A stretch of DNA of 36,773 bases, taken from assembly GCA_964529445.1 (NCBI GenBank), contig CAZGWJ010000021.1:1-36773 (forward strand), written 5' to 3'. Below, piece after piece: positions 14,292-21,568 of the stretch. The translations under genes and the position numbers were made by a program. Position 1 is the first letter of the stretch; each line of letters opens with the position of its first letter. This DNA is from CAZGWJ01 sp964529445. Lineage in GTDB: Bacteria > Oederibacteriota > Muellerivitia > Muellerivitales > Muellerivitaceae. The notes under the pieces are model-generated. The model was not told the DNA's origin, did no database searches, and saw only the letters and a list, made by a program, of their open reading frames with translations.

Positions 14292-14321
14292 CATTAACGG
14301 AAGGCACGAACGAGGTGTAAA

Positions 14322-14600
14322 ATGCCGACGTACGAATACAAGTGCCCGAAGTGCGGAAACTTCGATCTCTGGCAGTCCATGAAGGACGAGCCGCTCTCGA
14401 AGTGCCCCACCTGCGGTTCCCGCGTGGAGAGGCTGGTTTCGGCCGGGGCCGGGTTCGTCCTGAAGGGCGCCGGTTTCTACCAGAACGACTACAAGAACAC
14501 CCCGGCTCCCGCTCCTCCTTGCGAGGGCGGGAAGTGCGAATCGAAGCCCGAGGGCTCGGGCGGGGGCTGTTGTGGCGGGGGCGGATGCTGTTCCGCCTAG
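14322..14600 (+). CDS. FmdB-type zinc-ribbon protein with cysteine-rich tail
   Basis: The 92-residue product starts MPTYEYKCPKCGNFD, with CxxC pairs at C8/C11 and C28/C31 that would bind one zinc ion. VSAGAGFVLKGAGFYQNDY is the typical second half of the FmdB/CxxC_CXXC_SSSS family. The tail (after about residue 60) is Pro/Gly-rich and adds Cys-containing stretches, CEGGKCE and GGGCCGGGGCCSA, which are longer than the core family needs and could bind more metal. The usual annotation 'regulatory protein' is weakly founded; function is unknown. It has its own promoter. Confidence 0.85.
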   Translation: MPTYEYKCPKCGNFDLWQSMKDEPLSKCPTCGSRVERLVSAGAGFVLKGAGFYQNDYKNTPAPAPPCEGGKCESKPEGSGGGCCGGGGCCSA

Positions 14601-14603
14601 CGG

Positions 14604-14722
14604 CGAAATAGAAGATCGAAAATAGAAAAGAGAAAATGACGGAACAGCTGTACGAAAGACGAAGACGAAAGTTAGGATTTGGTGCCGTTATTTTCTAACT
14701 TCGATTTTCCATTTTCGATTTA
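14604..14722. repeat. AAAATAGAAAATCG-family inverted repeat (copy B1)
   Basis: The left arm at 14604-14639 (GAAATAGAAGATCGAAAATA and on) and the right arm at 14688-14722 (TTATTTTCTAACTTCGATTT and on) are reverse-complementary in pattern. The loop of about 50 bases contains no gene. The right arm ends just before CCCCGGAGGGG, the ribosome-binding site of the next gene. Confidence 0.8.
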
Positions 14723-14737
14723 CCCCGGAGGGGTCTC

Positions 14738-14926
14738 ATGCAGCACGCGACCGGTTGGATCCTCGGCATCATCCTCGGCTACGTGGCCTTCAACGTGGGC
14801 CTCTGGAAGTCCGATTCCTCCCCCAAGCCCCAGGACACGATGTGGGCGCTCGTCATGCTGGCCGGCACGGTGCTGATGTTCCTGTCGGTCCTTTTGTGGG
14901 CCGTCCCCGACTTCTTCAAATCTTAA
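14738..14926 (+). CDS. Small two-helix membrane protein, unknown function
   Basis: The 62-residue product has two hydrophobic helices, at about residues 6-22 (GWILGIILGYVAFNVGL) and about 36-57 (WALVMLAGTVLMFLSVLLWAV), with a short polar loop between. ATG 14738 follows CCGGAGGGGTCTC, a strong ribosome-binding site. No family is recognised. It sits between two repeat elements. Confidence 0.62.
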   Translation: MQHATGWILGIILGYVAFNVGLWKSDSSPKPQDTMWALVMLAGTVLMFLSVLLWAVPDFFKS

Positions 14927-14934
14927 GATCCGCT

Positions 14935-15069
14935 TACCACAGAGAGCGCAGGGGACGCAGGGAACGACATTTTTTGTTTAAGAAGACAACGGCGCATGAA
15001 GTTGAGTTGATGAAAAAATCTCTTTTTCTCTGCGTTCTCTGCGAACTCTGCGGTTAGAGTGAGGTTGTC
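14935..15069. repeat. CTCTGCG-family inverted repeat (copy A4)
   Basis: The left arm at 14935-14970 (ACCACAGAGAGCGCAGGGGA and on) and the right arm at 15024-15055 (CTCTGCGTTCTCTGCGAACT and on) flank a loop containing GAAGACAACGGC (14982-14993), which recurs in copy A5. The right arm ends in GAGTGAGGTTGTC followed by TTG 15070, the start of the next gene. Confidence 0.85.
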
Positions 15070-15411
15070 TTGAAGGAACTGATCTCCGAACAACAGGCCC
15101 ACCTCATCGTCATCGCCCTCTCCCTGCTGGTGACGCTGGGTTCGATCGCCTGGGCGGCCTGGGCTTCCCGCCGAAAGGGCGCGGATCCGCGCCTCGTCTG
15201 GTTCTATGGCTGGACTCTGTCCGCCTGTGGCCCGCTCCTTTTCATCCTCTGGACCGTCTACAACGCCATCGAGAACCACTATGGCCTCGATTCGGTGAAG
15301 GCGCTCCTCATCAACCTCTTCCTCTTCCTTGCGGTCGGCCTCGCGGTCGGCCTGGTCTTCCGCCGCATTCCGGCCTGGGTATCCAAGGGCGGATCCTCGC
15401 GCCGTCGGTGA
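15070..15411 (+). CDS. Three-helix membrane protein, unknown function
   Basis: The 113-residue product has three predicted membrane helices, at about residues 12-32 (LIVIALSLLVTLGSIAWAAW), 43-62 (VWFYGWTLSACGPLLFILW) and 79-99 (ALLINLFLFLAVGLAVGLVF), and ends in a basic tail (GGSSRRR). The TTG start at 15070 has GAGTGAGG 6-13 bases upstream, supplied by the right arm of repeat A4. I do not recognise the family. Confidence 0.62.
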   Translation: MKELISEQQAHLIVIALSLLVTLGSIAWAAWASRRKGADPRLVWFYGWTLSACGPLLFILWTVYNAIENHYGLDSVKALLINLFLFLAVGLAVGLVFRRIPAWVSKGGSSRRR

Positions 15412-15710
15412 GTGAAACTCATCCCCCTTTTTGACCGTCCAATCCTTGAAGTGGCCGCTCCTTTCCGGCTCGTGCGGGATCGGCCACCGGGCAAGGATGG
15501 GCAGTTGTCAGCTCGAAGTTCGCAGTTAAACCCGGATCAAGTTGGCAGTTATCAGTTCACGGTTATCATTCAATTGCCATCTTCAAACTTTGGGCTGTAA
15601 ACTGGTTTTTCTGGAAAAAACTCCTAACTTCGAACTCCTAACTGCCGCGAGGAAGCACCCGCGATGATCTTCGACCTTGATGGAAACATCCGAATCGGAA
15701 TGGAATCAAG
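15412..15710. repeat. Repeat-filled intergenic region with CTCCTAACTTCGAACTC-family element (copy E3)
   Basis: GGCAGTTGTCAGCTCGAAGT (about 15499-15518), further CAGTTATCAGTT units, and CTCCTAACTTCGAACTCCTA (15621-15640) form a long degenerate palindrome. Bases 15600-15643 match the reverse complement of 26427-26477 almost base for base. I see no gene here. Confidence 0.7.
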
Positions 15711-16598
15711 ATGAGAGGCGCGGACTCCGATCCGATCCTTCTACTCCCCGAGGCTAAGCGCCTCGAGATCGTCACGCGCGGCGCCGTTGACACCCTCCTG
15801 CAGGGCTCCTACCGCAGCACCTTCCGGGGGCGGGGCCTCGAGTTCCACCAGGTCCGCGAATACACGGCCGAGGATGACGTGCGTTCCATCGACTGGAACG
15901 TCACGGCCCGCCTGAATTCCCCCTTCGTGAAGCAGTTCGTCGAGGAGCGGGAACTCCACCTCGTCCTGGCGGTGGACCTTTCCGCTTCCTTGCGCCACGG
16001 CACCGGCCCGAGATCCAAACGCGAGACGGCCCTGCGGCTTTGCTCCGCCCTTTCCTTCGCGGCGGCGCGCCAGCAGGACCGCGTGGGACTCCTCGTCTTC
16101 ACCGATCGGGTCGAATACTTCCTGCCCCCCCGGAAGGGGCGGGGCGCCGCCATGCGCGTGATGCGCGAACTCTCGACGTACAAACCGGCAGGAACCCGCA
16201 CCGATTTCAGGCCCGCCCTTCGTCTCTTGACCCGGGCCCTGCGTCGCCGGTCGGTTCTCTTTCTCGTTTCCGATTTCACCGATCCCGTTCCCATGGAGGA
16301 TTTGGCGGTCCTTTCCCGGCGCCATGACCTGGTGGCGGCCGTGGTGAAGGATCCCCTCGAGGAGTTGACCGACATTCCGGCTCGACTGGCGGTGCGGGAC
16401 CCCGAAACGGGCGGCACGGCCGTGCTGACCCGTTCCTCGCTGTCCGTTCTGAAGCGAGCGGCCGAGGCCCGGGAAAAGCAGTTGATGGAGATGGCGGCCA
16501 AGGGCGCCGACCGGCTGGAAGTGATGGCGGGGGACGATCTGTTGCCGCACCTGATGCGGTTCTTCCGCCGCCGCATCGAACGCATGGGCCGCCGATAA
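15711..16598 (+). CDS. DUF58 domain protein (Bat/MoxR cluster)
   Basis: The 295-residue product carries the DUF58 signature around residues 30-75: GSYRSTFRGRGLEFHQVREY, DDVRSIDWNVTARL, VKQFVEERELHLVLAVDLSAS. The DLSAS segment is a von Willebrand A-like metal-site motif (DxSxS). The rest (FLVSDFTDP, LSRRHDLVAAVV) fits the VWA-like fold of the family. Such proteins are almost always encoded beside MoxR ATPases and BatA/B, as here, and are thought to join them in a chaperone-like or metal-insertion assembly; that role is not proven. There is no strong Shine-Dalgarno before ATG 15711. Confidence 0.88.
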   Translation: MRGADSDPILLLPEAKRLEIVTRGAVDTLLQGSYRSTFRGRGLEFHQVREYTAEDDVRSIDWNVTARLNSPFVKQFVEERELHLVLAVDLSASLRHGTGPRSKRETALRLCSALSFAAARQQDRVGLLVFTDRVEYFLPPRKGRGAAMRVMRELSTYKPAGTRTDFRPALRLLTRALRRRSVLFLVSDFTDPVPMEDLAVLSRRHDLVAAVVKDPLEELTDIPARLAVRDPETGGTAVLTRSSLSVLKRAAEAREKQLMEMAAKGADRLEVMAGDDLLPHLMRFFRRRIERMGRR

Positions 16599-16602
16599 GC
16601 AT

Positions 16603-16817
16603 CCTAACCGCAGGGAACGCAGAGGTCGCAGGGAACGACACTCTTGGGGTACGAAGACAACGGCTCCTGAAGTGGAGATGATCGCCCCGCAAGGTGATTC
16701 TGCATGTCGCGGGTGTCTCTGGGGTAAATTGGGTGGCGAATGTATTGTTGTTTGACGGGTGATCGGAGGGCTGTTTTTCTCTGCGATCTCAGCGGACTCT
16801 GCGGTTGAGAGGTTGTT
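16603..16817. repeat. CTCTGCG-family inverted repeat (copy A5)
   Basis: The left arm at 16603-16645 (AACCGCAGGGAACGCAGAGG and on) and the right arm at 16775-16806 (CTCTGCGATCTCAGCGGACT and on) flank a loop of about 130 bases. The loop contains GAAGACAACGGC (16653-16664), as in A4. The right arm ends in TTGAGAGGTTGTT followed by TTG 16818, the batA start. Confidence 0.85.
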
Positions 16818-17897
16818 TTGGACTTTTACGGCATTCATTTCGCGAACCCGATCTGGCTGTGGGGCCTGGCCGCCCTGCCGCTGGTGGCGCTCGCCCTGTT
16901 TCTGGTCTCCCGCTCGAAACGCGCCTCCTTCGCGCTCGGAAACCCGCGGCTCATGCGCATGGCGCGCGGGCATCTTCGCGCCGATTTCCTCCCCTGGCTC
17001 CTTCGCATCCTCATGGTCGCCCTTTGCCTCGTGGCCGCGGCCCGGCCGCAGGCGGGCAAGAAGAAGGTCGAGCAGAAAAGACCCGTCACCGACATCTTCG
17101 TGGCGCTCGACGTGTCGTCCTCCATGCTGGCCGACGACCTCAAGCCCAACCGCATCACGGCCGCCAAGGAGATCCTCGGGCGTTTCCTCGACCAGGTGGA
17201 GGGGGCGCGTGTGGGCCTGGCCGTCTTCGCGGGCCGGAGCTTCACGCAATGCCCCCTTACGGTCGACACGAACGTCGTGAAACAGCTCCTGGGGAACGTC
17301 CAGGTCTATTCCGTCCGAATCGACGGCACGGCCATCGGCGACGGACTGGCCTCCTGCATCAACCGGTTGAAGCGCGGATCGGCGGGCGCGAGCCCCGGGG
17401 CATCGGGGTATTCTCCGCGCGGCGGGGGGGAGGAGGCCTCCGTCCCCAACAGCCAGGCCGTCATCCTCCTGACCGACGGGGAGAACAACCAGGGCACCGT
17501 GGACCCGCTGACTGCGGCCCGTTTGGCGGCCCGGGAGGGCATCACGGTCCACACCATCGGCGTGGGAAGGCCCGAGGGAGTTCCCGCGCCCTACGTGCTG
17601 GATAACGGACGCATCACCTACGCCCTCGACGCCGAGGGCAACATCATCATGACCCGGCTCGACGAGAAGCTCCTGAAGGAGATGGCCCGCATGACGGGCG
17701 GCCGCTTCTTCCTGGCTTCCGACAATGCGTCCCTTTCGGCCGTATTGGCGGAGATCGCTAGGATGGAGAAGCGGGAGGCCGTTTCGGTGACCCGGTGGGA
17801 ATACCGCGAACTCGCGCCCCTGGTGATGATGATCGTGTTCATGCTCCTCGCCATTGAGCTGCTGACTCGGACGACGATTTTGAGGACGCTACCATGA
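16818..17897 (+). CDS. batA: BatA-like VWA-domain membrane protein
   Basis: The 359-residue product has the Bat layout: two N-terminal membrane helices (about 10-30 and 55-75), a VWA domain with the metal-site motif DVSSS at 98-102, GTAIGDGLASCINRL and LLTDGENNQG, then a C-terminal membrane helix (about 332-348). BatA/BatB belong to the aerotolerance-associated cluster first described in Bacteroides. A 35-residue Gly/Ser/Ala-rich insertion (about 186-212) lies before the TDGEN strand. TTG 16818 is the only sensible start, and GAGAGG just upstream comes from repeat A5. The product of the next gene is a paralogue. Confidence 0.88.
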   Translation: MDFYGIHFANPIWLWGLAALPLVALALFLVSRSKRASFALGNPRLMRMARGHLRADFLPWLLRILMVALCLVAAARPQAGKKKVEQKRPVTDIFVALDVSSSMLADDLKPNRITAAKEILGRFLDQVEGARVGLAVFAGRSFTQCPLTVDTNVVKQLLGNVQVYSVRIDGTAIGDGLASCINRLKRGSAGASPGASGYSPRGGGEEASVPNSQAVILLTDGENNQGTVDPLTAARLAAREGITVHTIGVGRPEGVPAPYVLDNGRITYALDAEGNIIMTRLDEKLLKEMARMTGGRFFLASDNASLSAVLAEIARMEKREAVSVTRWEYRELAPLVMMIVFMLLAIELLTRTTILRTLP

Positions 17898-17924
17898 TGG
17901 GTTTTAGGGGGCGAGTAGCAAATG

Positions 17925-18020
17925 CAAAATAGAAAAGCGAAAATGGGAAATGACGGATTGCGGCACCGTAGTAGATACCGCCGCCCCAATTTTCTATTTC
18001 CTATTTTTGATTTTCTATTT
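17925..18020. repeat. AAAATAGAAAATCG-family inverted repeat (copy B2)
   Basis: The left arm at 17925-17951 (GCAAAATAGAAAAGCGAAAA) and the right arm at 17988-18019 (ATTTTCTATTTCCTATTTTT and on) are separated by a loop of about 35 GC-rich bases. It separates batA from batB. Confidence 0.8.
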
Positions 18021-18039
18021 GTCGAACCGGAGGTTCGAC

Positions 18040-19047
18040 GTGCATTTCGGTGAGACCCAATATCTACCTCTCCTTCTCCTCCTCGCGGGGGGGCTGGTGG
18101 CCCTCGCGCTTTACGCGCTTGCCCGCGACCGGCGTGACCTGGAGAAGCTGGGTTTCCGCAACATGGTCCTCAGCCCCCGGGCGGCCCTGGTCCGCCGGGG
18201 CGTTGTCGCGGCCCTTCTGATCGCCGCGATGGGCCTGGCCCTGGCCGGCTCCGCCCGCCTGCAGGGCCGTCTCGTGCCCCAGGACATGGAGTCGGTCGGG
18301 TCGGATGTCATGATCTGTCTCGACGTCTCGAAGAGCATGTTGACCGGCGATGTCAACCCCAGCCGCCTCGCGGTGGCGAAGGCCGCTCTTCTCGACTGGC
18401 TCGTGGGACGCGAAGGGGATCGCGTGGGATTGACGGTCTTCGCGGGCGAAGCGGCCGTTCAGGTCCCCCTCACCCTTGATCACGATGCCGTTTCCACCGT
18501 CTTGGAACGTGCCGATGTGGATGCGCTCGATCGCGGGGGTTCCGACATCGGGGACGCCATCCGCACCGCCCTGGCTTCCTTCCCGACCCCGGAAGCGGGC
18601 AAGGAAAAGGAGCAGGACAAGCGCGGGAAAGCGCTCGTGATCGTCACGGACGGCGAGTTGACGAGGGAAGCCTCCGACATTGACGCGGCGGTGGAGGAGG
18701 CCCGCAAACGAGGCGTGCTGATCCTGGCTGTGGGAGTGGGCACCCGGCAGGGGCGGCCCATCCCCGATGGCTATTCCATCTGGGGTGAACCCATCTACAA
18801 ACAGGACGAGTCGGGACAGGTGGTGGTCAGCCGACTGGACGAGGCCAACCTGAGGCGGATCGCCGCGGCGACCGGCGGGGCCTACGTGTCCGGCGAGAGC
18901 CGCAAGGCCCTCGGGGAACTGGGGCCCGTGCTGGACCGCATGCAGAGGACGGCGCTGAAGGGGAAGGGAAGCATGAAGCGGGAGGAACTGTCGCCGACGT
19001 TGGGCGCGGCCACCGCGGGACTCCTGCTCCTGGCGTTCCTGCTTTGA
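18040..19047 (+). CDS. batB: BatB-like VWA-domain membrane protein
   Basis: From GTG 18040 the product has 335 residues. Two membrane helices at about 8-27 and 52-73 come first, followed by a VWA domain with DVSKS at 95-99, the metal-site Thr/Asp region GSDIGDAI and VIVTDGELT, and a C-terminal hydrophobic helix (TAGLLLLAFLL). GGAGG at 18029-18033 fixes the start; the open frame reaches back to 17950, but only through repeat B2. It is a paralogue of the upstream batA product and probably partners it at the inner membrane. Confidence 0.88.
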   Translation: MHFGETQYLPLLLLLAGGLVALALYALARDRRDLEKLGFRNMVLSPRAALVRRGVVAALLIAAMGLALAGSARLQGRLVPQDMESVGSDVMICLDVSKSMLTGDVNPSRLAVAKAALLDWLVGREGDRVGLTVFAGEAAVQVPLTLDHDAVSTVLERADVDALDRGGSDIGDAIRTALASFPTPEAGKEKEQDKRGKALVIVTDGELTREASDIDAAVEEARKRGVLILAVGVGTRQGRPIPDGYSIWGEPIYKQDESGQVVVSRLDEANLRRIAAATGGAYVSGESRKALGELGPVLDRMQRTALKGKGSMKREELSPTLGAATAGLLLLAFLL

Positions 19048-19054
19048 AGTCAGT

Positions 19055-19217
19055 GACCGCAGAGGACGCAGGGTACGCAGGGAACGACCATTTGATGAGG
19101 AAAGAATATAGTGAAGATCCCGATGGAACGATGTCAGTGTTTGAGGGGATGAAATGGGAAGCGTGATGTTAACAATTGAAATCCTTTCCCTGCGTTCTCT
19201 GCGAACTCTGCGGTTAA
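19055..19217. repeat. CTCTGCG-family inverted repeat (copy A6), right arm in coding sequence
   Basis: The left arm at 19055-19089 (ACCGCAGAGGACGCAGGGTA and on) pairs with the right arm at 19187-19214 (CCCTGCGTTCTCTGCGAACT and on). If translation begins at 19154, the right arm is read as SLRSLRTLR in the n-region of a signal peptide. Confidence 0.82.
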
Positions 19218-20095
19218 TGGCCGTGTTGTTCGTGCTTTGGGTTGTTCCGGCGGGGGCGGCGGTGACCTTGGACGAGGGGGCGCGGGCCTACGAGCGCGGC
19301 GAATACGGTCACGCAGAGGAGATCTTCCGGGAAAGGGCGGATTCACGGCCCGACGACCGCGACGCCCGTTACAACCTGGGCAATTCCCTCTACCGCCAGG
19401 GCCGCTACGAGGAGGCGCTCCAGGCCTACGGCGAGACCCTGAAGGGCGATCCGAAGCTCACCGCGGGATGGTACAACCTGGGGAACACCCTCTACCGCCA
19501 GGACCGTTTCAAGGATGCCGTCGAGGCCTACACGAACGCCCTGAAGCTGGATCCGAGGGACGAGGATGCCCGTCACAACCTCGAACTGGCGCAAAGGCGG
19601 GCGCAGGAGGAACCGCAGAAGGACCGGAGCGATCCCAAGGGCATGCCCACCCCTCCGCCGCAGCCCACGCCTCCGCCCCGGAAGGGGGAACAGAAGGAGA
19701 AGAGCGACCAGGGACCCAAGGACGAAGGCGGCGACCGCAAGCAGGGGGACCGGAGGGACGCGGCCTCCAAGAGGGAGCAGGAGGACCCCCGATCCCGCGA
19801 GCAGGGGCAGAGGACCTCGGAGGACGCGAGGCGGCGTCAGCAGGATGCCGCACGCCGCGAGCAGGCCCGCAAGGACCTGGGCATGAGCGACCAGCAGGTT
19901 CAGCAGATGCTCCAGAACATGGAACGCCAGGAGCGTCAGTTGCAGCCCTACTTCCAGCCGGATCCGAAGCGGGCGTCCCGGCGCCGGGACGTGTTTGACA
20001 TGCTTCCCCGCGAACAGGCGGAGATGATGCGGCGCTTCTTTGGTCGCCAATTCCAGGGGCAGGGGGAAAAGGGACAGCCGGCCGAAGACTGGTGA
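19154..20095 (+). CDS. batC: TPR protein of the Bat cluster (BatC-like), secreted or membrane-anchored
   Basis: The 313-residue product has tetratricopeptide repeats at about 45-150 (RYNLGNSLYRQGRYEEALQA, WYNLGNTLYRQDRFKDAVEA). A highly charged Pro/Lys/Arg/Gln-rich stretch (about 155-245) and a C-terminal QQMLQNMERQERQLQPYF region follow. Position and TPR content match BatC. Two starts are possible: ATG 19154, after GAGGGG, and ATG 19217 with no ribosome-binding site. The first gives a repeat-encoded basic n-region before the hydrophobic core VLFVLWVVPAGAA. It probably acts in the periplasm or at the membrane as a scaffold (inference). Confidence 0.8.
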   Translation: MGSVMLTIEILSLRSLRTLRLMAVLFVLWVVPAGAAVTLDEGARAYERGEYGHAEEIFRERADSRPDDRDARYNLGNSLYRQGRYEEALQAYGETLKGDPKLTAGWYNLGNTLYRQDRFKDAVEAYTNALKLDPRDEDARHNLELAQRRAQEEPQKDRSDPKGMPTPPPQPTPPPRKGEQKEKSDQGPKDEGGDRKQGDRRDAASKREQEDPRSREQGQRTSEDARRRQQDAARREQARKDLGMSDQQVQQMLQNMERQERQLQPYFQPDPKRASRRRDVFDMLPREQAEMMRRFFGRQFQGQGEKGQPAEDW

Positions 20096-20164
20096 CCCGT
20101 CTTCGACGGGAGATAGAAGGTAGCAGGTAGAAGAGAGAAGGTGACTGCGACGATCAGGCAATTG

Positions 20165-20331
20165 TTCACCACCAGGCCGCACGCGGCCCACAAGGGCCCT
20201 TCGGGCCCCACCCGTTGGCAACGAACTCTGGGGGGATTGACTAAGTCTTACTTGGTGGCGCCGCCCGCCTCGGCGGAGCCTTGGCGAGGCCGGGAAGGCG
20301 CTGGTGGTGGGCGAAGCCCACGGGTGGTGAA
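20165..20331. repeat. Compact palindromic element bounded by TTCACCACC / GGTGGTGAA
   Basis: TTCACCACC (20165-20173) is the exact reverse complement of GGTGGTGAA (20323-20331), and CACCACCAG (20167-20175) also pairs with CTGGTGGTG (20301-20309). Inside are GGCCGC-AC-GCGGCC (20175-20188), GGGCCC-TTC-GGGCCC (20194-20208), GCCTCG/CGAGGC (20267-20290) and TGGGC-GAA-GCCCA (20308-20320). Confidence 0.72.
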
Positions 20332-20341
20332 TAGGTTGTGG

Positions 20342-20368
20342 TTGTCAGGGCTTTGTTTTTGTTATATT
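20342..20368 (+). promoter_or_regulatory. Possible promoter upstream of the BatD-like gene
   Basis: TTGTCA (20342-20347) and TATATT (20363-20368) are 15 bases apart, shorter than the ideal 17. It lies in a locally AT-rich patch. Confidence 0.35.
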
Positions 20369-20425
20369 CGGAACCTTGTTTGACCCTTTCCCATCCGAAA
20401 GGGCAAGAAAAAGGATGATGACACG

Positions 20426-21400
20426 ATGAGAATGCGGCTCTTGATCCTGACCTTCCTTCTCCTCCTCCTGGGAGGGGTTCCCCTGCACGCCCAGCAGGCC
20501 CAGATGGGCCTGCGCCTGGACGTGGACAAGCGCGAGGTCAAGGTGGGGGAAAGTCTCAAGGTCACCATCGAGTTCCGGCGGGTGGGCTCGGGGAACGTCT
20601 CCGTGATCCGCCAGCCCACGATCGCGACCCCGGAACGCTTCCGGATCACCAGCCGCACGTCTTCCACGCAGATCGCGATGGACGGCCAGCAGATGGTGGA
20701 GATTTCCACGACCCGCTACACCCTGCAGGCCGAGCGGGAGGGGGCGGAGGTCCTGGGCCCCGCCGTGATGATCTTCCAGGTCCCCGGGCAGCAGCCGGAG
20801 GAGGTCCGCTCGAACGGCATCAATGTCACGGTCCTGCCAAAGGCGGCGTTCAACCCGTTCTCGAAGCCGAAACCGACGCCGACGGTCGCGGCGCTTGACG
20901 TCCCGCCGCCCGCCGCTCCTTCCGCCCCGGACATCCGCGACCTGAAGCCCCTTCTGATGACGGGGCTGGGCTGGGTCCTGCACATCCTGTTCTGGATCAT
21001 CCTCGCCATCCTGGGCGTCTGGCTTCTCGTCCGGGTGGCGTCGAGATTCTGGAAGGCGCGCCGGGCCGCGGCGGCCGTCCCGAGGGAGGGCGCCGTCCTC
21101 CGGGCGCGTTACCGTCGCCTTTCCGACGAAGGGTTGAACGGGAAGGAGTTCAGCCTGGCGGTCTCGGAACTGGTCCGGGAATGCCTGCGGATCCGCCACG
21201 GGATCGCGGCTCCCGACATGACGACCGGCGAGGTCCTGCGGGCCCTGAAGGCGGCTCGGTCCTCCCCGGAGACCCTCGAGGCCGTCGAGAAGACCCTCCG
21301 GTCCTGCGACCGGGTCCTGTACGCGGACGGGACCTTGACGCTGAAGGACCGCCAGACGATGCGGTCCACGGCCGGGGAACTGCTCCCCAAGGGCGGGTGA
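20426..21400 (+). CDS. batD: BatD-like protein, short form
   Basis: The 324-residue product has a signal peptide (LLILTFLLLLLGGVPLHAQQ). A beta-sandwich domain follows (about 25-140: LRLDVDKREVKVGESLKVTI, SVIRQPTIATPERF), resembling the first BatD repeat. A Pro-rich linker, one membrane helix (about 182-206, LHILFWIILAILGVWLLV) and a helical cytoplasmic domain (LRARYRRLSDEGLNGKEFSL onward) complete it. BatD proteins of Bacteroidetes are usually near 550-600 residues with several such sandwich domains; this one seems to have a single one. AAAAGGATG lies ahead of ATG 20426. Context between BatC and MoxR supports the call. Confidence 0.72.
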   Translation: MRMRLLILTFLLLLLGGVPLHAQQAQMGLRLDVDKREVKVGESLKVTIEFRRVGSGNVSVIRQPTIATPERFRITSRTSSTQIAMDGQQMVEISTTRYTLQAEREGAEVLGPAVMIFQVPGQQPEEVRSNGINVTVLPKAAFNPFSKPKPTPTVAALDVPPPAAPSAPDIRDLKPLLMTGLGWVLHILFWIILAILGVWLLVRVASRFWKARRAAAAVPREGAVLRARYRRLSDEGLNGKEFSLAVSELVRECLRIRHGIAAPDMTTGEVLRALKAARSSPETLEAVEKTLRSCDRVLYADGTLTLKDRQTMRSTAGELLPKGG

Positions 21401-21453
21401 CCAGGCGTTCGGGAATGCGGCTTCCCGGGGCGCTTGCGACGGCGGATCCCCCC

Positions 21454-21538
21454 GTTTGAAAGGTGTGAAAAGTTTGAAAGGTGTGAAGGGACGGCTTTTC
21501 CATTCACACTTTTCGCACTGTTCACACTATTCACACAT
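21454..21538. repeat. TTTGAAAAGTGTG-family hairpin (copy C3)
   Basis: The left arm at 21454-21487 (GTTTGAAAGGTGTGAAAAGT and on) and the right arm at 21501-21538 (CATTCACACTTTTCGCACTG and on) form a hairpin with a loop of about 13 bases between the batD-like gene and moxR. Confidence 0.82.
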
Positions 21539-21568
21539 TGCTGAACCGAGCAATAAAGGAGATTAGCG

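Larger units (their letters stand above)
20096..20425. other. Intergenic region with multi-hairpin element
   Basis: No gene is seen. It contains a periodic GATAGAAGGTAGCAGGTAGA stretch (about 20110-20143), a compact hairpin-rich element (20165-20331) and a weak promoter-like pair near 20342-20368. Confidence 0.6.
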
